Part shown: positions 8,802 through 16,394 of the stretch, in pieces
How positions within the stretch are numbered: position 1 is the first letter of the stretch
How the letters are laid out: each line of letters opens with the position of its first letter
From: Brevibacillus massiliensis
Lineage (GTDB): Bacteria; Bacillota; Bacilli; Brevibacillales; Brevibacillaceae
Direction of reading: 5' to 3'
Assembly (NCBI RefSeq): GCF_000311785.1
Contig: NZ_HE978536.1
Location: forward strand, 338,358 to 378,396
DNA: 40,039 nt
The notes under the pieces: model-generated
The model's database searches: none
Seen by the model: only the letters and a program-made list of their open reading frames with translations
What the model was told of the DNA's origin: nothing
Made by a program: the position numbers and the translations under genes

Positions 8802-8809
8802 TAGCGGTG

Positions 8810-9015
8810 AGGAAGAGAAAAACGGGCTCGCTTCGTTCGTGGCACGCCAGCGGGGAAGCCGGGATGTCCGTCTTCACTACAAAAAACGGCACGTCGACCA
8901 AAAAGTACTGTAAGTATTTCAACGCAGAATTTGGTCGACAAGCGTGTGCCGTTTTTTTCCGTTCCGACTGGGTAGGCGTTGCCAAGGCCTGTGCTCGCTC
9001 CGTTTTTCTCTTCCT
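8810..9015. repeat. Imperfect palindromic element with perfect 16-bp ends (MITE-like)
   Basis: The ends are a perfect 16-bp inverted repeat (8810-8825 and 9000-9015, AGGAAGAGAAAAACGG). The centre is a strong hairpin: 12 bp (8881-8892 with 8946-8957) and, after a bulge, 10 bp (8893-8902 with 8930-8939), bordered by A6 and T7 like a bidirectional terminator. The arms between share shorter matches (such as TGGCA-CGCC). No ORF with a ribosome site lies inside and I find no clear target-site duplication. It could be a non-autonomous transposable element or a transcribed long hairpin. It accounts for most of the 370 bases between dtd and the small gene at 9054. Confidence 0.6.
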
Positions 9016-9053
9016 GCTCGTGACATGATGCTAAAAAAACCCGCCTGGCACGA

Positions 9054-9215
9054 TCACATATTGTTGTTATTTCCGTTGTGGGGATATCCAGAGTTATCGA
9101 AGGGATTTTTGCTGTTATGTTCATCCCTTTTTCTTAGACTCGGAGATGATCTTAGAAGAAAAGCAAAGCCTAACAGCAACAGTATCACACCAATGATCAG
9201 ATAAAACCAATTCAC
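9054..9215 (-). CDS. Small single-pass membrane protein, 53 aa
   Basis: A GTG start at 9215 follows an AGGGGGT ribosome site about 9 bases away. The frame runs 53 codons to TGA. Residues 2-21 form one hydrophobic helix (NWFYLIIGVILLLLGFAFLL), followed by a basic patch (RSSPSLRKR) and a hydrophilic, Asn-rich tail, predicting an N-out, C-in topology by the positive-inside rule. It lies downstream of the DUF2007-like gene on the same strand and ends near a GC-rich hairpin with T7 (about 9033). I recognise no family. The ribosome site and clean membrane-plus-tail layout are the evidence that it is real. Confidence 0.6.
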   Translation of the reverse strand: MNWFYLIIGVILLLLGFAFLLRSSPSLRKRDEHNSKNPFDNSGYPHNGNNNNM

Positions 9216-9238
9216 GATTGCCACACCCCCTCTTACTC

Positions 9239-9275
9239 AATGAGTCCTCATCCTTTCGTAAGGTGCGGACTCATT
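9239..9275. terminator. Hairpin between two small genes
   Basis: AATGAGTCC (9239-9247) pairs with GGACTCATT (9267-9275), with an inner CCTT/AAGG stem. No T run follows on the minus strand, so it may be an RNA-processing or stability hairpin rather than a true terminator. Confidence 0.45.
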
Positions 9276-9307
9276 TACGCTTGGTGGCTTGGGAGTAGAA
9301 AATAAAT

Positions 9308-9556
9308 TCATTTGCCATGATGAACGATATTGTTGGCCAGATGGATTTCATCTACGCGAACTAAGATATGGTACGTTGTTGCAAAACCATAGCCTCCACC
9401 CTGCCCGCCTCCACCGCTGTATGTTTCTGTTTTTGTTTTGATCCCTTTTGACTGAAGTTTGGCTATAACTTCCGAGTATTTTTGAACATCTTGTGTTGAA
9501 TAAACAATTTCCCATTTTTCTTGTCGAAAAAGTTTTTGAAAGAAGTGGTTTGGCAT
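9308..9556 (-). CDS. Small protein, DUF2007-like fold likely
   Basis: An 82-aa soluble protein starting at ATG 9556 behind GAGAGGTGA. The layout KWEIVYST (strand), a helix with repeated charged residues, KGIKTKTETY, a Gly-rich loop (SGGGGQGGGYG, about residues 47-57), TTYHILVRVDEIHLANNIV resembles small Bacillales proteins related to the DUF2007 putative signal-transducing family, which has a ferredoxin-like fold. Assignment is by pattern memory only. It follows the secreted orphan at 9612 and precedes the 53-aa membrane protein on the same strand, inside the AT-rich island. Function unknown. Confidence 0.7.
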   Translation of the reverse strand: MPNHFFQKLFRQEKWEIVYSTQDVQKYSEVIAKLQSKGIKTKTETYSGGGGQGGGYGFATTYHILVRVDEIHLANNIVHHGK

Positions 9557-9574
9557 GCACTCACCTCTCTAAAC

Positions 9575-9605
9575 AAGGCGATAGGTAAAATGCCCCTATC
9601 GCCTT
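9575..9605 (-). terminator. Hairpin terminator after the secreted orphan gene
   Basis: A perfect 11-bp inverted repeat (AAGGCGATAGG at 9575-9585 with 9595-9605) just after the stop of the gene ending at 9612. The minus-strand tail is only GTTTAG, so termination may be partial and allow expression of the next small gene. Confidence 0.6.
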
Positions 9606-9611
9606 AAGATA

Positions 9612-10364
9612 TTATTGGTAACCTGGTGTCTCAGTCAACGAACAATAACCTGACCAGGTTTCAGTACCTCTTTTAATATCGGAGCTTACTCTTGAAGAAA
9701 TTTGACCAACACTTCCCGTTCTTGCAACGGCTTCCCAAGAACTTGGGGTATAAGCTGTTGTGTAAGAAGAGGAAACATCGTTGGCAATTATCTGGTTATA
9801 ATATACATATTTACCTGAAGTATATCCTAGACCTTCCTGTACAGCAAGAATATCTTTGTTGGAGATTTGCACTTTATTATCCAATATTTCCCATTTACCA
9901 TAAACCTTTGTAATTTTTAAGAAATACTGCGTCGTACCTGACTTGGTATAAGAATCCCAATACATGGTATTGTAATACTTCACACTTAATGAACTATCCG
10001 TTTTATCAGACGACTTGCTGTACGATTGTACTTCAGCGATACCAGTAGTTGCATATGAGGTTATAGTCAGTTCTCCTTTGTTTACTTGTTTGATTTTTTG
10101 TGTCGTAACATATTTTTCCTTTACTTTAAAATCCAAATCAGTGTTACCAGAGGTTTTTGTAATTTCGAAATTCAACATTTTTTTATCGTTGGAGTAATCT
10201 GTTATTCCATTTTTTGCACGTTCGAATAGCTCTTCAGTGTCTTCAATGGGTTGTTTTGAAAAAACCACTACCTCATCAGACTTAGTCGAATTACCTTGAG
10301 CATTGACTTGTAGAATTGGCAATAGGGTCAGTGATAGAATTAATAAAAAAAGAAGCTTCCTCAT
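9612..10364 (-). CDS. Secreted protein of unknown function, 250 aa
   Basis: A clear signal peptide (basic MRKLL, hydrophobic core to about residue 18, cleavage likely after VNAQG near 22-24) is followed by a Ser/Thr/Tyr-rich mature protein of about 228 aa with no membrane anchor or sorting signal. Tyr-rich stretches (for example TSGKYVYYNQII) and alternating polar/hydrophobic residues suggest beta structure. It has two cysteines at most (YCSLTE near the end). ATG 10364 has an excellent AAGGAGGG site, and the upstream DNA is very AT-rich with TTTACA and TATATG-like boxes. Codon use and base composition differ visibly from the neighbours, which suggests horizontal acquisition. I do not recognise a family. 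Confidence 0.8.
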   Translation of the reverse strand: MRKLLFLLILSLTLLPILQVNAQGNSTKSDEVVVFSKQPIEDTEELFERAKNGITDYSNDKKMLNFEITKTSGNTDLDFKVKEKYVTTQKIKQVNKGELTITSYATTGIAEVQSYSKSSDKTDSSLSVKYYNTMYWDSYTKSGTTQYFLKITKVYGKWEILDNKVQISNKDILAVQEGLGYTSGKYVYYNQIIANDVSSSYTTAYTPSSWEAVARTGSVGQISSRVSSDIKRGTETWSGYCSLTETPGYQ

Positions 10365-10514
10365 AAAAACCCTCCTTTTATTGTTTGCTATATATTAGCA
10401 TATAAGCATTTATTATTAAATGTAAATATTGAAAATATACATACTATAATTAATATTAGTGAAATATTTGATGAAGGTAGTCATAATGAATTTTTTCTAA
10501 TCCTGTTTGGTTCT

Positions 10515-10887
10515 CTTGCCGGTAGGGTGGTTTATCGCCTAGCCTGCGAAATACAATCGAAGCACTCTTTCCCAGCAGGAAGTCGGCCAACATTGGAAAC
10601 CTTTGCTCAGCTCCATAAGAAGTATTTTGGACAAGAGATTAGCTTTGATCCTTTGATTCCTGACCTCGGTGAAATCAATGTCCTGGTGAATAGTGAATGG
10701 CTCTGTTTTGAACAACCACCTGCCGTGATCAATGGAAGTACCCTGGTTCCGAAGAGAAGCATTTTTGAAAAGCTTGGGGTTGACGTAAAGTGGCACCAGG
10801 AAACCAGTTCAATTACAGCAACGAAAGAGACGTAAATCAGGTAAGCGTAATAGAGTACACAAAGGAACCCTTCCTGTTACCGGCAAG
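10515..10887. repeat. 10-bp inverted repeat flanking a gene remnant
   Basis: CTTGCCGGTA at 10515-10524 is repeated inverted at 10878-10887 (TACCGGCAAG), one copy on each side of the degraded stalk-domain ORF. TCCTGTT also occurs near both copies. This could mark the ends of an insertion or be chance. Confidence 0.3.
10527..10835 (+). pseudogene. Remnant of a copper amine oxidase N-terminal (stalk) domain protein
   Basis: Residues about 50-100 of this 102-codon frame match the pattern of the stalk/Cu_amine_oxidN1 domain common on Paenibacillaceae surface proteins: INVLVNSEWLCFEQPPAVING, then STLVPKRSIFEKLGVDVKW and SSITATKE. The domain is cut by a stop just where such proteins usually continue with a further strand. 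The first half (to about residue 48) has no signal peptide and no recognisable domain, and the GTG start lacks a good ribosome site. It is most simply a fragment of a larger surface protein gene. The intact 5'-nucleotidase at 35626 carries a related domain at its C-terminus. Confidence 0.6.
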
Positions 10888-10895
10888 GCGAAACA

Positions 10896-10933
10896 ACACA
10901 AACGGGCGGCACCAGCGCTGCTGATGCCACCCG
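10896..10933 (-). terminator. relA terminator
   Basis: A 14-bp stem (10933-10920 with 10916-10903, two G-U pairs, 3-base loop) directly follows the relA stop. On the minus strand it is followed by the T-rich TTTGTGTTGTTT. Confidence 0.75.
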
Positions 10934-10938
10934 GGAGT

Positions 10939-13107
10939 TTACGTATTGAGAATCCGTCGTACAGAGTAGATGTCTTTGATCCGTTTGATGCGTTCCACCA
11001 CTTTTTGCAGGTGGTCGATGTTGCTGATCGCGATCGTCATGTGGATCGTCGCGACGCGGTTGCGGTCCGCTTTGCCGCTGACGGCTGAGATGTTGGTCTT
11101 GGTTTCGCTCACGACTTGCAGCACATCGTTTAGCAATCCGTTGCGGTCGCTGCCGGTGATCTCGATGTCGACGTTGTAGTTGTGCTTCAGATCGCCTTCC
11201 CAGTATACCGGGATCAGCCGTTCGCTGCAGTCTTCCGCGAGGATGTTCGGACAGTCGCGCCGGTGGACGGATACACCCCGGCCGCGGGTGATAAACCCGA
11301 TGATATCGTCGCCCGGAACAGGGGTGCAGCAGCGGGAGATCCGCACCAACAGGTTCTCCACGCCTTCGACCCGCACACCGGACTCGCTGCGCCGGACGTG
11401 GTGCGTGGGTGCCGGCTTGACTTCGGGGACCTGCTGTTCTTCCCGGTCACGCCGCAGTTTGTCCGTAAGCCTGGTGACGATTTGCGAAGCCGTCAAGCCG
11501 CCGTATCCCACGGCAGCGTACATGTCCTCTTCTCCCTGGAAGTTGAACTTGGCGGCCGCCTCCTTGAGGTTCTCCTCCGTCATGACCGCCTTCAGTTCAA
11601 AGCCGCGGGCCTTGATCTCCGCCTCGATCATCTGCTGCCCTTTGGCTACGTTCTCTTCCCGTTTTTCTTTCTTGAACCACTGCTTGATTTTGTTGCGGGC
11701 ATGAGCTGATTTGGCGATCTTCAGCCAGTCCTGGCTCGGGCCGTAGGAGTGCTTTGATGTGAGAATTTCCACGATGTCGCCGGTCCTAAGGGAGTAGTCA
11801 AGGGGAACGATCTTGCCGTTTATCTTCGCGCCGATACAGCGGTTGCCTACTGCAGAGTGTATCCTGTAGGCAAAATCAAGCGGAACGGAGCCTTTGGGCA
11901 GTTCCACCACATCTCCTTTGGGCGTAAAGACAAACACCGTGTCGGAAAACAGGTCCTGTTTCAGCGATTCCATGAACTCCTGAGCGTTGGGTGCCTCTTC
12001 CTGTCCGCCCTGGATGATTTCCCGCAGGCTGCCCAGTCTCTCTTCGAACGTTCCCTGAACAACGCCGCCCTTGCCTTCCTTGTAAGCCCAGTGGGCAGCA
12101 ATACCAAATTCCGCCGTCTGATGCATATCCCACGTACGGATTTGCACCTCCAGCGGTTCCGCTTTTGGTCCGATCACAGTCGTGTGCAGCGACTGGTACA
12201 TGTTCGGCTTTGGCATCGCGATGTAATCCTTGAAACGGCCCGGCATCGGCTTCCACAGCGTGTGCACGATGCCCAGCACCGCATAGCAGTCCCTGATGTC
12301 GTTGACGATAATCCGCAGCGCAAGCAGGTCGTAGATTTCGTTGAACTGCTTGTTCTGTGTCTGCATCTTTTTATAGATGCTGTAGATGTGCTTGGGCCGC
12401 CCGGAAATTTCCGCCTCGATGTGCAGTTCCTTCAGCTTGTCCTGGATCGTGCTGCCCGCTTCTTTCAAGTACTCTTCCCGCTCCGCCCGCTTCTTCTGCA
12501 TCAGGTTGACGATGCGGTAGTACTGCTGCGGATTGAGATAGCGCAGAGCGGTATCCTCCAGCTCCCACTTGACCGAGGCAATCCCCAGGCGGTGCGCCAA
12601 AGGAGCGAAAATCTCCAGCGTCTCGTCCGATATCTCGCGCTGCTTTTCTTCGGACATATGGCGCAGTGTTCTCATGTTATGCAGACGGTCCGCCAGTTTT
12701 ATCAGGATCACGCGAATATCCTTGGCCATCGCAACCAGCATTTTTCGGTGATTTTCCGCCAACTGCTCTTCTTTTGACTTGTATTTGATTTTCTCCAACT
12801 TCGTTACGCCGTCTACGAGTGCAGCCACATCGCTGCCAAAATCCTGACGAAGGGTATCCAGCGTAATCTCGGTGTCCTCTACTACGTCATGCAAAAAACC
12901 CGCGGCGATCGTCACCGCATCCATCCTCAGATTCGCCAAAATCCCGGCGACCGCGATCGGATGCATGATGTAAGGCACGCCGGATTTACGCACCTGTCCT
13001 TCATGCGCTCGCTTGGCGGTCTCGTAGGCGCGCTTCACCAGTTGGATATCTGACTCTGACATATAGCTAGACACTTGATTGATGACTTCATCGATGCCCG
13101 TTGTCAT
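10939..13107 (-). CDS. relA: Bifunctional (p)ppGpp synthetase/hydrolase RelA/SpoT
   Basis: Long RSH protein of 722 aa, normal length, controlling the stringent response. Order: HD hydrolase domain (about 25-180, with HPIAVAG and FLHDVVEDTE), synthetase domain (about 215-350, with RPKHIYSIYKKM and EFGIAAHWAYKEG), TGS (about 385-450, VFTPKGDVVELPKG), the conserved CC region (ISRCCTPVPGD near 590) and a C-terminal ACT domain (about 645-722). The HD residues are intact, so hydrolase activity is expected. It has its own promoter at about 13222-13250, a roughly 110-nt leader with a possible short ORF, and its own terminator, so it is a single transcription unit here. Confidence 0.98.
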   Translation of the reverse strand: MTTGIDEVINQVSSYMSESDIQLVKRAYETAKRAHEGQVRKSGVPYIMHPIAVAGILANLRMDAVTIAAGFLHDVVEDTEITLDTLRQDFGSDVAALVDGVTKLEKIKYKSKEEQLAENHRKMLVAMAKDIRVILIKLADRLHNMRTLRHMSEEKQREISDETLEIFAPLAHRLGIASVKWELEDTALRYLNPQQYYRIVNLMQKKRAEREEYLKEAGSTIQDKLKELHIEAEISGRPKHIYSIYKKMQTQNKQFNEIYDLLALRIIVNDIRDCYAVLGIVHTLWKPMPGRFKDYIAMPKPNMYQSLHTTVIGPKAEPLEVQIRTWDMHQTAEFGIAAHWAYKEGKGGVVQGTFEERLGSLREIIQGGQEEAPNAQEFMESLKQDLFSDTVFVFTPKGDVVELPKGSVPLDFAYRIHSAVGNRCIGAKINGKIVPLDYSLRTGDIVEILTSKHSYGPSQDWLKIAKSAHARNKIKQWFKKEKREENVAKGQQMIEAEIKARGFELKAVMTEENLKEAAAKFNFQGEEDMYAAVGYGGLTASQIVTRLTDKLRRDREEQQVPEVKPAPTHHVRRSESGVRVEGVENLLVRISRCCTPVPGDDIIGFITRGRGVSVHRRDCPNILAEDCSERLIPVYWEGDLKHNYNVDIEITGSDRNGLLNDVLQVVSETKTNISAVSGKADRNRVATIHMTIAISNIDHLQKVVERIKRIKDIYSVRRILNT

Positions 13108-13122
13108 AGTTCCCTTCCCTTT

Positions 13123-13164
13123 TCAAAATATCAAGTCATTTGCAGGAGGGTCAAAGATATCCAT
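13123..13164 (-). CDS. Possible 13-codon leader ORF upstream of relA
   Basis: ATG at 13164 preceded by AAGGAG about 11 bases upstream opens a 13-codon frame (MDIFDPPANDLIF) that stops 15 bases before the relA start. It lies inside the transcript inferred from the relA promoter. A Pro-Pro pair sits in the middle. It could be a translated leader that couples to relA, or chance. Confidence 0.35.
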   Translation of the reverse strand: MDIFDPPANDLIF

Positions 13165-13221
13165 TGCTGTCGCTTCTCCTTATGGCTTGTACAGAAATGA
13201 CTTAAAAATGTGCTTCATATT

Positions 13222-13250
13222 ATTATCTTGCAATCTGCTTGACTTGTAAA
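13222..13250 (-). promoter_or_regulatory. relA promoter
   Basis: TTTACA (13250-13245), 17 bases and GATAAT (13227-13222) on the minus strand form a good sigma-A promoter about 115 bases upstream of relA. With the terminator at 13301-13328 and the relA leader, it accounts for the 324-bp gap between relA and apt. Confidence 0.8.
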
Positions 13251-13300
13251 GATCGTTCTCGGGAAAAATCCGCTGCGGCAAGAAAAGCATCCCCGCAATG

Positions 13301-13328
13301 AAAAAAAGAAGCCCTTCTCGAAGGGCTT
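13301..13328 (-). terminator. recJ-apt terminator
   Basis: AAGCCCTT/AAGGGCTT stem (13328-13321 with 13316-13309) with a CGAG loop and, on the minus strand, C then T7. It lies about 100 bases after the apt stop. Confidence 0.92.
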
Positions 13329-13431
13329 ACCGTACCGTAAAGCAGTATGCATCTCGTCTTTTCACATCGGCCCGCGCCCAAACAGCCGGTTCCATCCGGC
13401 CGAAAGATCAAGCTGTCGGCGTCTGTTCAGC

Positions 13432-13944
13432 TTAAAAAGTAACCAGCGATTTGGTCGGAATGTCTCCAAGCTGCTTGCGCCCTTCTAGATAGGACAGCTC
13501 GATCAAAAACGCTGCCGCCACCACTTCTCCGCCCAACTGCCGGACGAGTTTGATCGTGGTCGCAATCGTTCCGCCGGTTGCCAGCAGGTCGTCTGCAATC
13601 AAAACGCGCTGACCCGGTTTGATCGCGTCTACATGCATGGCCAGTGAGTCCTTGCCGTACTCCAGGCCGTAGTCCGCCTTGATCGACTCGTACGGCAGTT
13701 TTCCTGCTTTGCGCACGGGGACAAAACCGACTTCAAGCGCATACGCCATGGGCGCTCCCACGACGAACCCGCGCGCTTCCGGCCCGGCGATGAGATCGAC
13801 ATCGTATGCCTTGGCAAATTCAGTCAGTTCGTCAATGGCCGCGCGGTACACCTTCCCCTCTTTCAAGAGTGTGGTGATGTCTTTGAAGCGGATGCCCGGT
13901 TGGGGAAAGTCTGGAATCACACGGATGTGTTCTTTAAAGTTCAT
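13432..13944 (-). CDS. apt: Adenine phosphoribosyltransferase
   Basis: Purine-salvage enzyme of 170 aa, standard length, forming AMP from adenine and PRPP in the cytoplasm. The PRPP-binding motif [13 protein letters not shown] lies about residues 117-129, and the N-terminal [15 protein letters not shown] and GPEARGF segments are typical of Apt. ATG 13944 has GGAGG about 11 bases upstream. It follows recJ by 15 nt and the two share a promoter and terminator, the recJ-apt arrangement of Bacillus. Confidence 0.98.
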   Translation of the reverse strand: MNFKEHIRVIPDFPQPGIRFKDITTLLKEGKVYRAAIDELTEFAKAYDVDLIAGPEARGFVVGAPMAYALEVGFVPVRKAGKLPYESIKADYGLEYGKDSLAMHVDAIKPGQRVLIADDLLATGGTIATTIKLVRQLGGEVVAAAFLIELSYLEGRKQLGDIPTKSLVTF

Positions 13945-13959
13945 ATGGCGATTAGCCTC

Positions 13960-16320
13960 CTAAGCGGTGGTACAAGGCCACCATTGATTCAGAAAACGGG
14001 TCAACTCTTCCTGGGAAGAGAGCAGCAGCTCTGTGTACAGCTCTGTCTGCTCCTGCCACCTGCGATAAAGCGGCGAGCTGTCCAGTGCCGACTTTTGCGG
14101 TTCAGGATGGATGGAGAACTGCTCGCCCTCCTCCCTGATAAATCCCAACTCGACAAAAACAGCCAGCATTCCATCGAGCGTCGCCCGCGTCCAGCGCTGT
14201 TTTCGCGCCAACAAGTCAAGATGCTGTTTTTTTACTTGCCCGTACTGGCGAAATATTTGATAGAGCAGTTTAAATTGGTCGCGGCTGGGAAAATGGAGCT
14301 GTTCGAATGAAAATTCCGGATCGCCAAACAGACAGTACAAGCGCTCGGTCTGCTTCATGCCGGACAGCAACTCTTCCAGGGCAGCCCTTTGCTGGGGCAA
14401 ATCGTACAAGACGAGTGTATCAGCTCCAGCCGCTTCAGCTGGTATCTCGGCGCCGTCCGTCAAGAGACAGGAAGATATTTCCAACTGCGCGAGACACTGC
14501 TGGAGCTGCTGATAGTTTTCCGGATGAAAAACGGCAGTCGCCACGTTTGCTCCCTGCAAGAGGGAAAGCCACTTCTGCTGTTTTTCCCTGCTTCCCCGCC
14601 AATCGAAGACTTGTTTATGGGGAACGGCGAGATCGCGAATGATCAGCTGCGGTTTGCGCTGGTTGTTCCATTCGTTGAGGGAAAGCTCGCCCACCACCTG
14701 GATCCTTGCTCCCGGCGTCAGACGTTCCATCAGCGGCGCCAATTGGAACCCGATCGCATCGAGGCTCTGTCCCTCACCTTCGGCAGCGAACATGCATTTC
14801 AGATGGGAGTCGTCCCGCCCTATCTTCCGCATGCCGCTGGCGTATACGTCGGTAAGCTGGACCAACGGGGTGGGATTTCCCATGCCAAAGGGTGCGAGCC
14901 GCTGCAAGCTTGAGACCGTCTCCAGATCGATGGCATCCAGCTCGATCACGCTGTCTATGCGGGTTTGCGGGATGAAATCGTCCGCTGCCAAACGTTCGTG
15001 GGCAATCTGATTCAGCCTTTCTTGCAGCCGCTCGATATTTTCGACTGGCAGCGTCATCCCTGCCGCCATCGTGTGTCCGCCAAAATGCGGCAGGAGATCC
15101 TGACAGGCGGTCAAGGCTTCATACAGATCAAACCCGGCAATGCTGCGGGCAGAGCCTTTTGCCATCCCCGTGTCCGGATCGATCCCGAGCACGATCGTCG
15201 GCCGGTAAAACGTTTCGACCAGGCGGGAGGCAACAATCCCCACTACCCCGACGTTCCAGCCGGCTTTCGCCAACACGAGGACGCTGTTCTGATCGGCGGG
15301 AAAGTGGTTTTTCACCATTTCCTCCGCTTCTTCCGTCATTGTTTGCACCAGTTCCTGCCGTTCCCGGTTTAAATCATCCAACGTCCGGGCCAGTTCGGCC
15401 GCTTCTTTGACGTCGTCAGAGGCCAGCAGGCGAACCGCCGCCTCTGCAGTCTCCAGCCGTCCGCCGGCATTGATGCGAGGAGCCAGGCCGAAGCCGACGT
15501 GTCCGGCCGTAAGCTCTTTTTCCTCCAGTCCACACACCTGAATGAGGGCCTTGAGACCGGGATGTCTGGTCTGATTGAGCGCCTTCAGCCCGAAACTGGC
15601 CAGCAGGCGGTTTTCGTCCACCAGGGGAACGAGATCGGCGATCGTCCCGATCGCTGCGATATCTGCCAGATGCATGGGCGGCTGTCCCAACAAAGCATGG
15701 GCCAGTTTAAACGCGACGCCCACCCCGGCCAGCATGTCAAACGGGTAGGAACAGCCAGGCTTCTTCGGGTTCATGACAGCGAGTGCATCCGGTATCACCG
15801 CAGGCGGCTCATGGTGATCCGTTACGATGATGTCCAGACCCAGCTCCTGTCCGTAAGCGACCTGCTCGGCGGCACTAATCCCTGTATCGACGGTGACGAC
15901 AAGTTTGAATCCTCGGTCGTATATGGTTTTAAGCGCATCTGTATGTAAGCCATACCCTTCTGTGAAGCGGTTGGGTATGTAATAGTCAAACACCGCCCCC
16001 AGCTGCCGCAGCACATGGATCATCAAGGTGGTCGCACTGACGCCGTCCGCATCGTAATCGCCGTACAGGCATATCGGTTCCCCATCGGCAATCGCTCGTC
16101 TGATCCGCTCGACGCTCACGTCCATGCCGTCCAATAGGAACGGATCGTGGAACTGATCGATGCTGACATTCAGAAATGCGTGTATCCGCTCGGGCGTATC
16201 AATCCCCCGGATGATCAACAGCTTTGCCAGCAGAGGCGGGATGTTGCATTCACGGGCAAGCTCGGAAGCGCGTGTCTCATCACATGCTGCCAGCTGCCAG
16301 CGTGTCTTGGCTCGTAACAT
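13960..16320 (-). CDS. recJ: Single-stranded-DNA-specific exonuclease RecJ
   Basis: 5'-3' ssDNA exonuclease for recombination and repair, 786 aa, full length for the Firmicute form with a C-terminal extension. DHH-family metal motifs are present: LYGDYDADG (about 85-93), VTDHHEPP and, in the DHHA1 domain, GGHTMAAGM; an OB-fold and a Firmicute-specific C-terminal domain follow. ATG 16320 has GGAGGG at 6 bases. The promoter is directly upstream. First gene of recJ-apt. Confidence 0.97.
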   Translation of the reverse strand: MLRAKTRWQLAACDETRASELARECNIPPLLAKLLIIRGIDTPERIHAFLNVSIDQFHDPFLLDGMDVSVERIRRAIADGEPICLYGDYDADGVSATTLMIHVLRQLGAVFDYYIPNRFTEGYGLHTDALKTIYDRGFKLVVTVDTGISAAEQVAYGQELGLDIIVTDHHEPPAVIPDALAVMNPKKPGCSYPFDMLAGVGVAFKLAHALLGQPPMHLADIAAIGTIADLVPLVDENRLLASFGLKALNQTRHPGLKALIQVCGLEEKELTAGHVGFGLAPRINAGGRLETAEAAVRLLASDDVKEAAELARTLDDLNRERQELVQTMTEEAEEMVKNHFPADQNSVLVLAKAGWNVGVVGIVASRLVETFYRPTIVLGIDPDTGMAKGSARSIAGFDLYEALTACQDLLPHFGGHTMAAGMTLPVENIERLQERLNQIAHERLAADDFIPQTRIDSVIELDAIDLETVSSLQRLAPFGMGNPTPLVQLTDVYASGMRKIGRDDSHLKCMFAAEGEGQSLDAIGFQLAPLMERLTPGARIQVVGELSLNEWNNQRKPQLIIRDLAVPHKQVFDWRGSREKQQKWLSLLQGANVATAVFHPENYQQLQQCLAQLEISSCLLTDGAEIPAEAAGADTLVLYDLPQQRAALEELLSGMKQTERLYCLFGDPEFSFEQLHFPSRDQFKLLYQIFRQYGQVKKQHLDLLARKQRWTRATLDGMLAVFVELGFIREEGEQFSIHPEPQKSALDSSPLYRRWQEQTELYTELLLSSQEELTRFLNQWWPCTTA

Positions 16321-16346
16321 AAGCCGCCCTCCAATCCCAGTATTTA

Positions 16347-16375
16347 ATTATATAAAATGGGGGGGAGGCTGACAA
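16347..16375 (-). promoter_or_regulatory. recJ-apt promoter
   Basis: TTGTCA (16375-16370), 17 bases and a perfect TATAAT (16352-16347). The -10 is 27 bases before the recJ ATG. The spacer contains C7 on the minus strand. Confidence 0.88.
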
Positions 16376-16394
16376 TACACAGAACAAACCGCTA

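Noticed and set aside
8944-9204. 86-codon plus-strand frame over the palindrome and the 53-aa gene
   Set aside because: No ribosome site; it runs through one arm of the inverted repeat and opposes the better supported minus-strand small gene.
11857-12777. 306-codon plus-strand frame inside relA
   Set aside because: Antisense to conserved relA domains.
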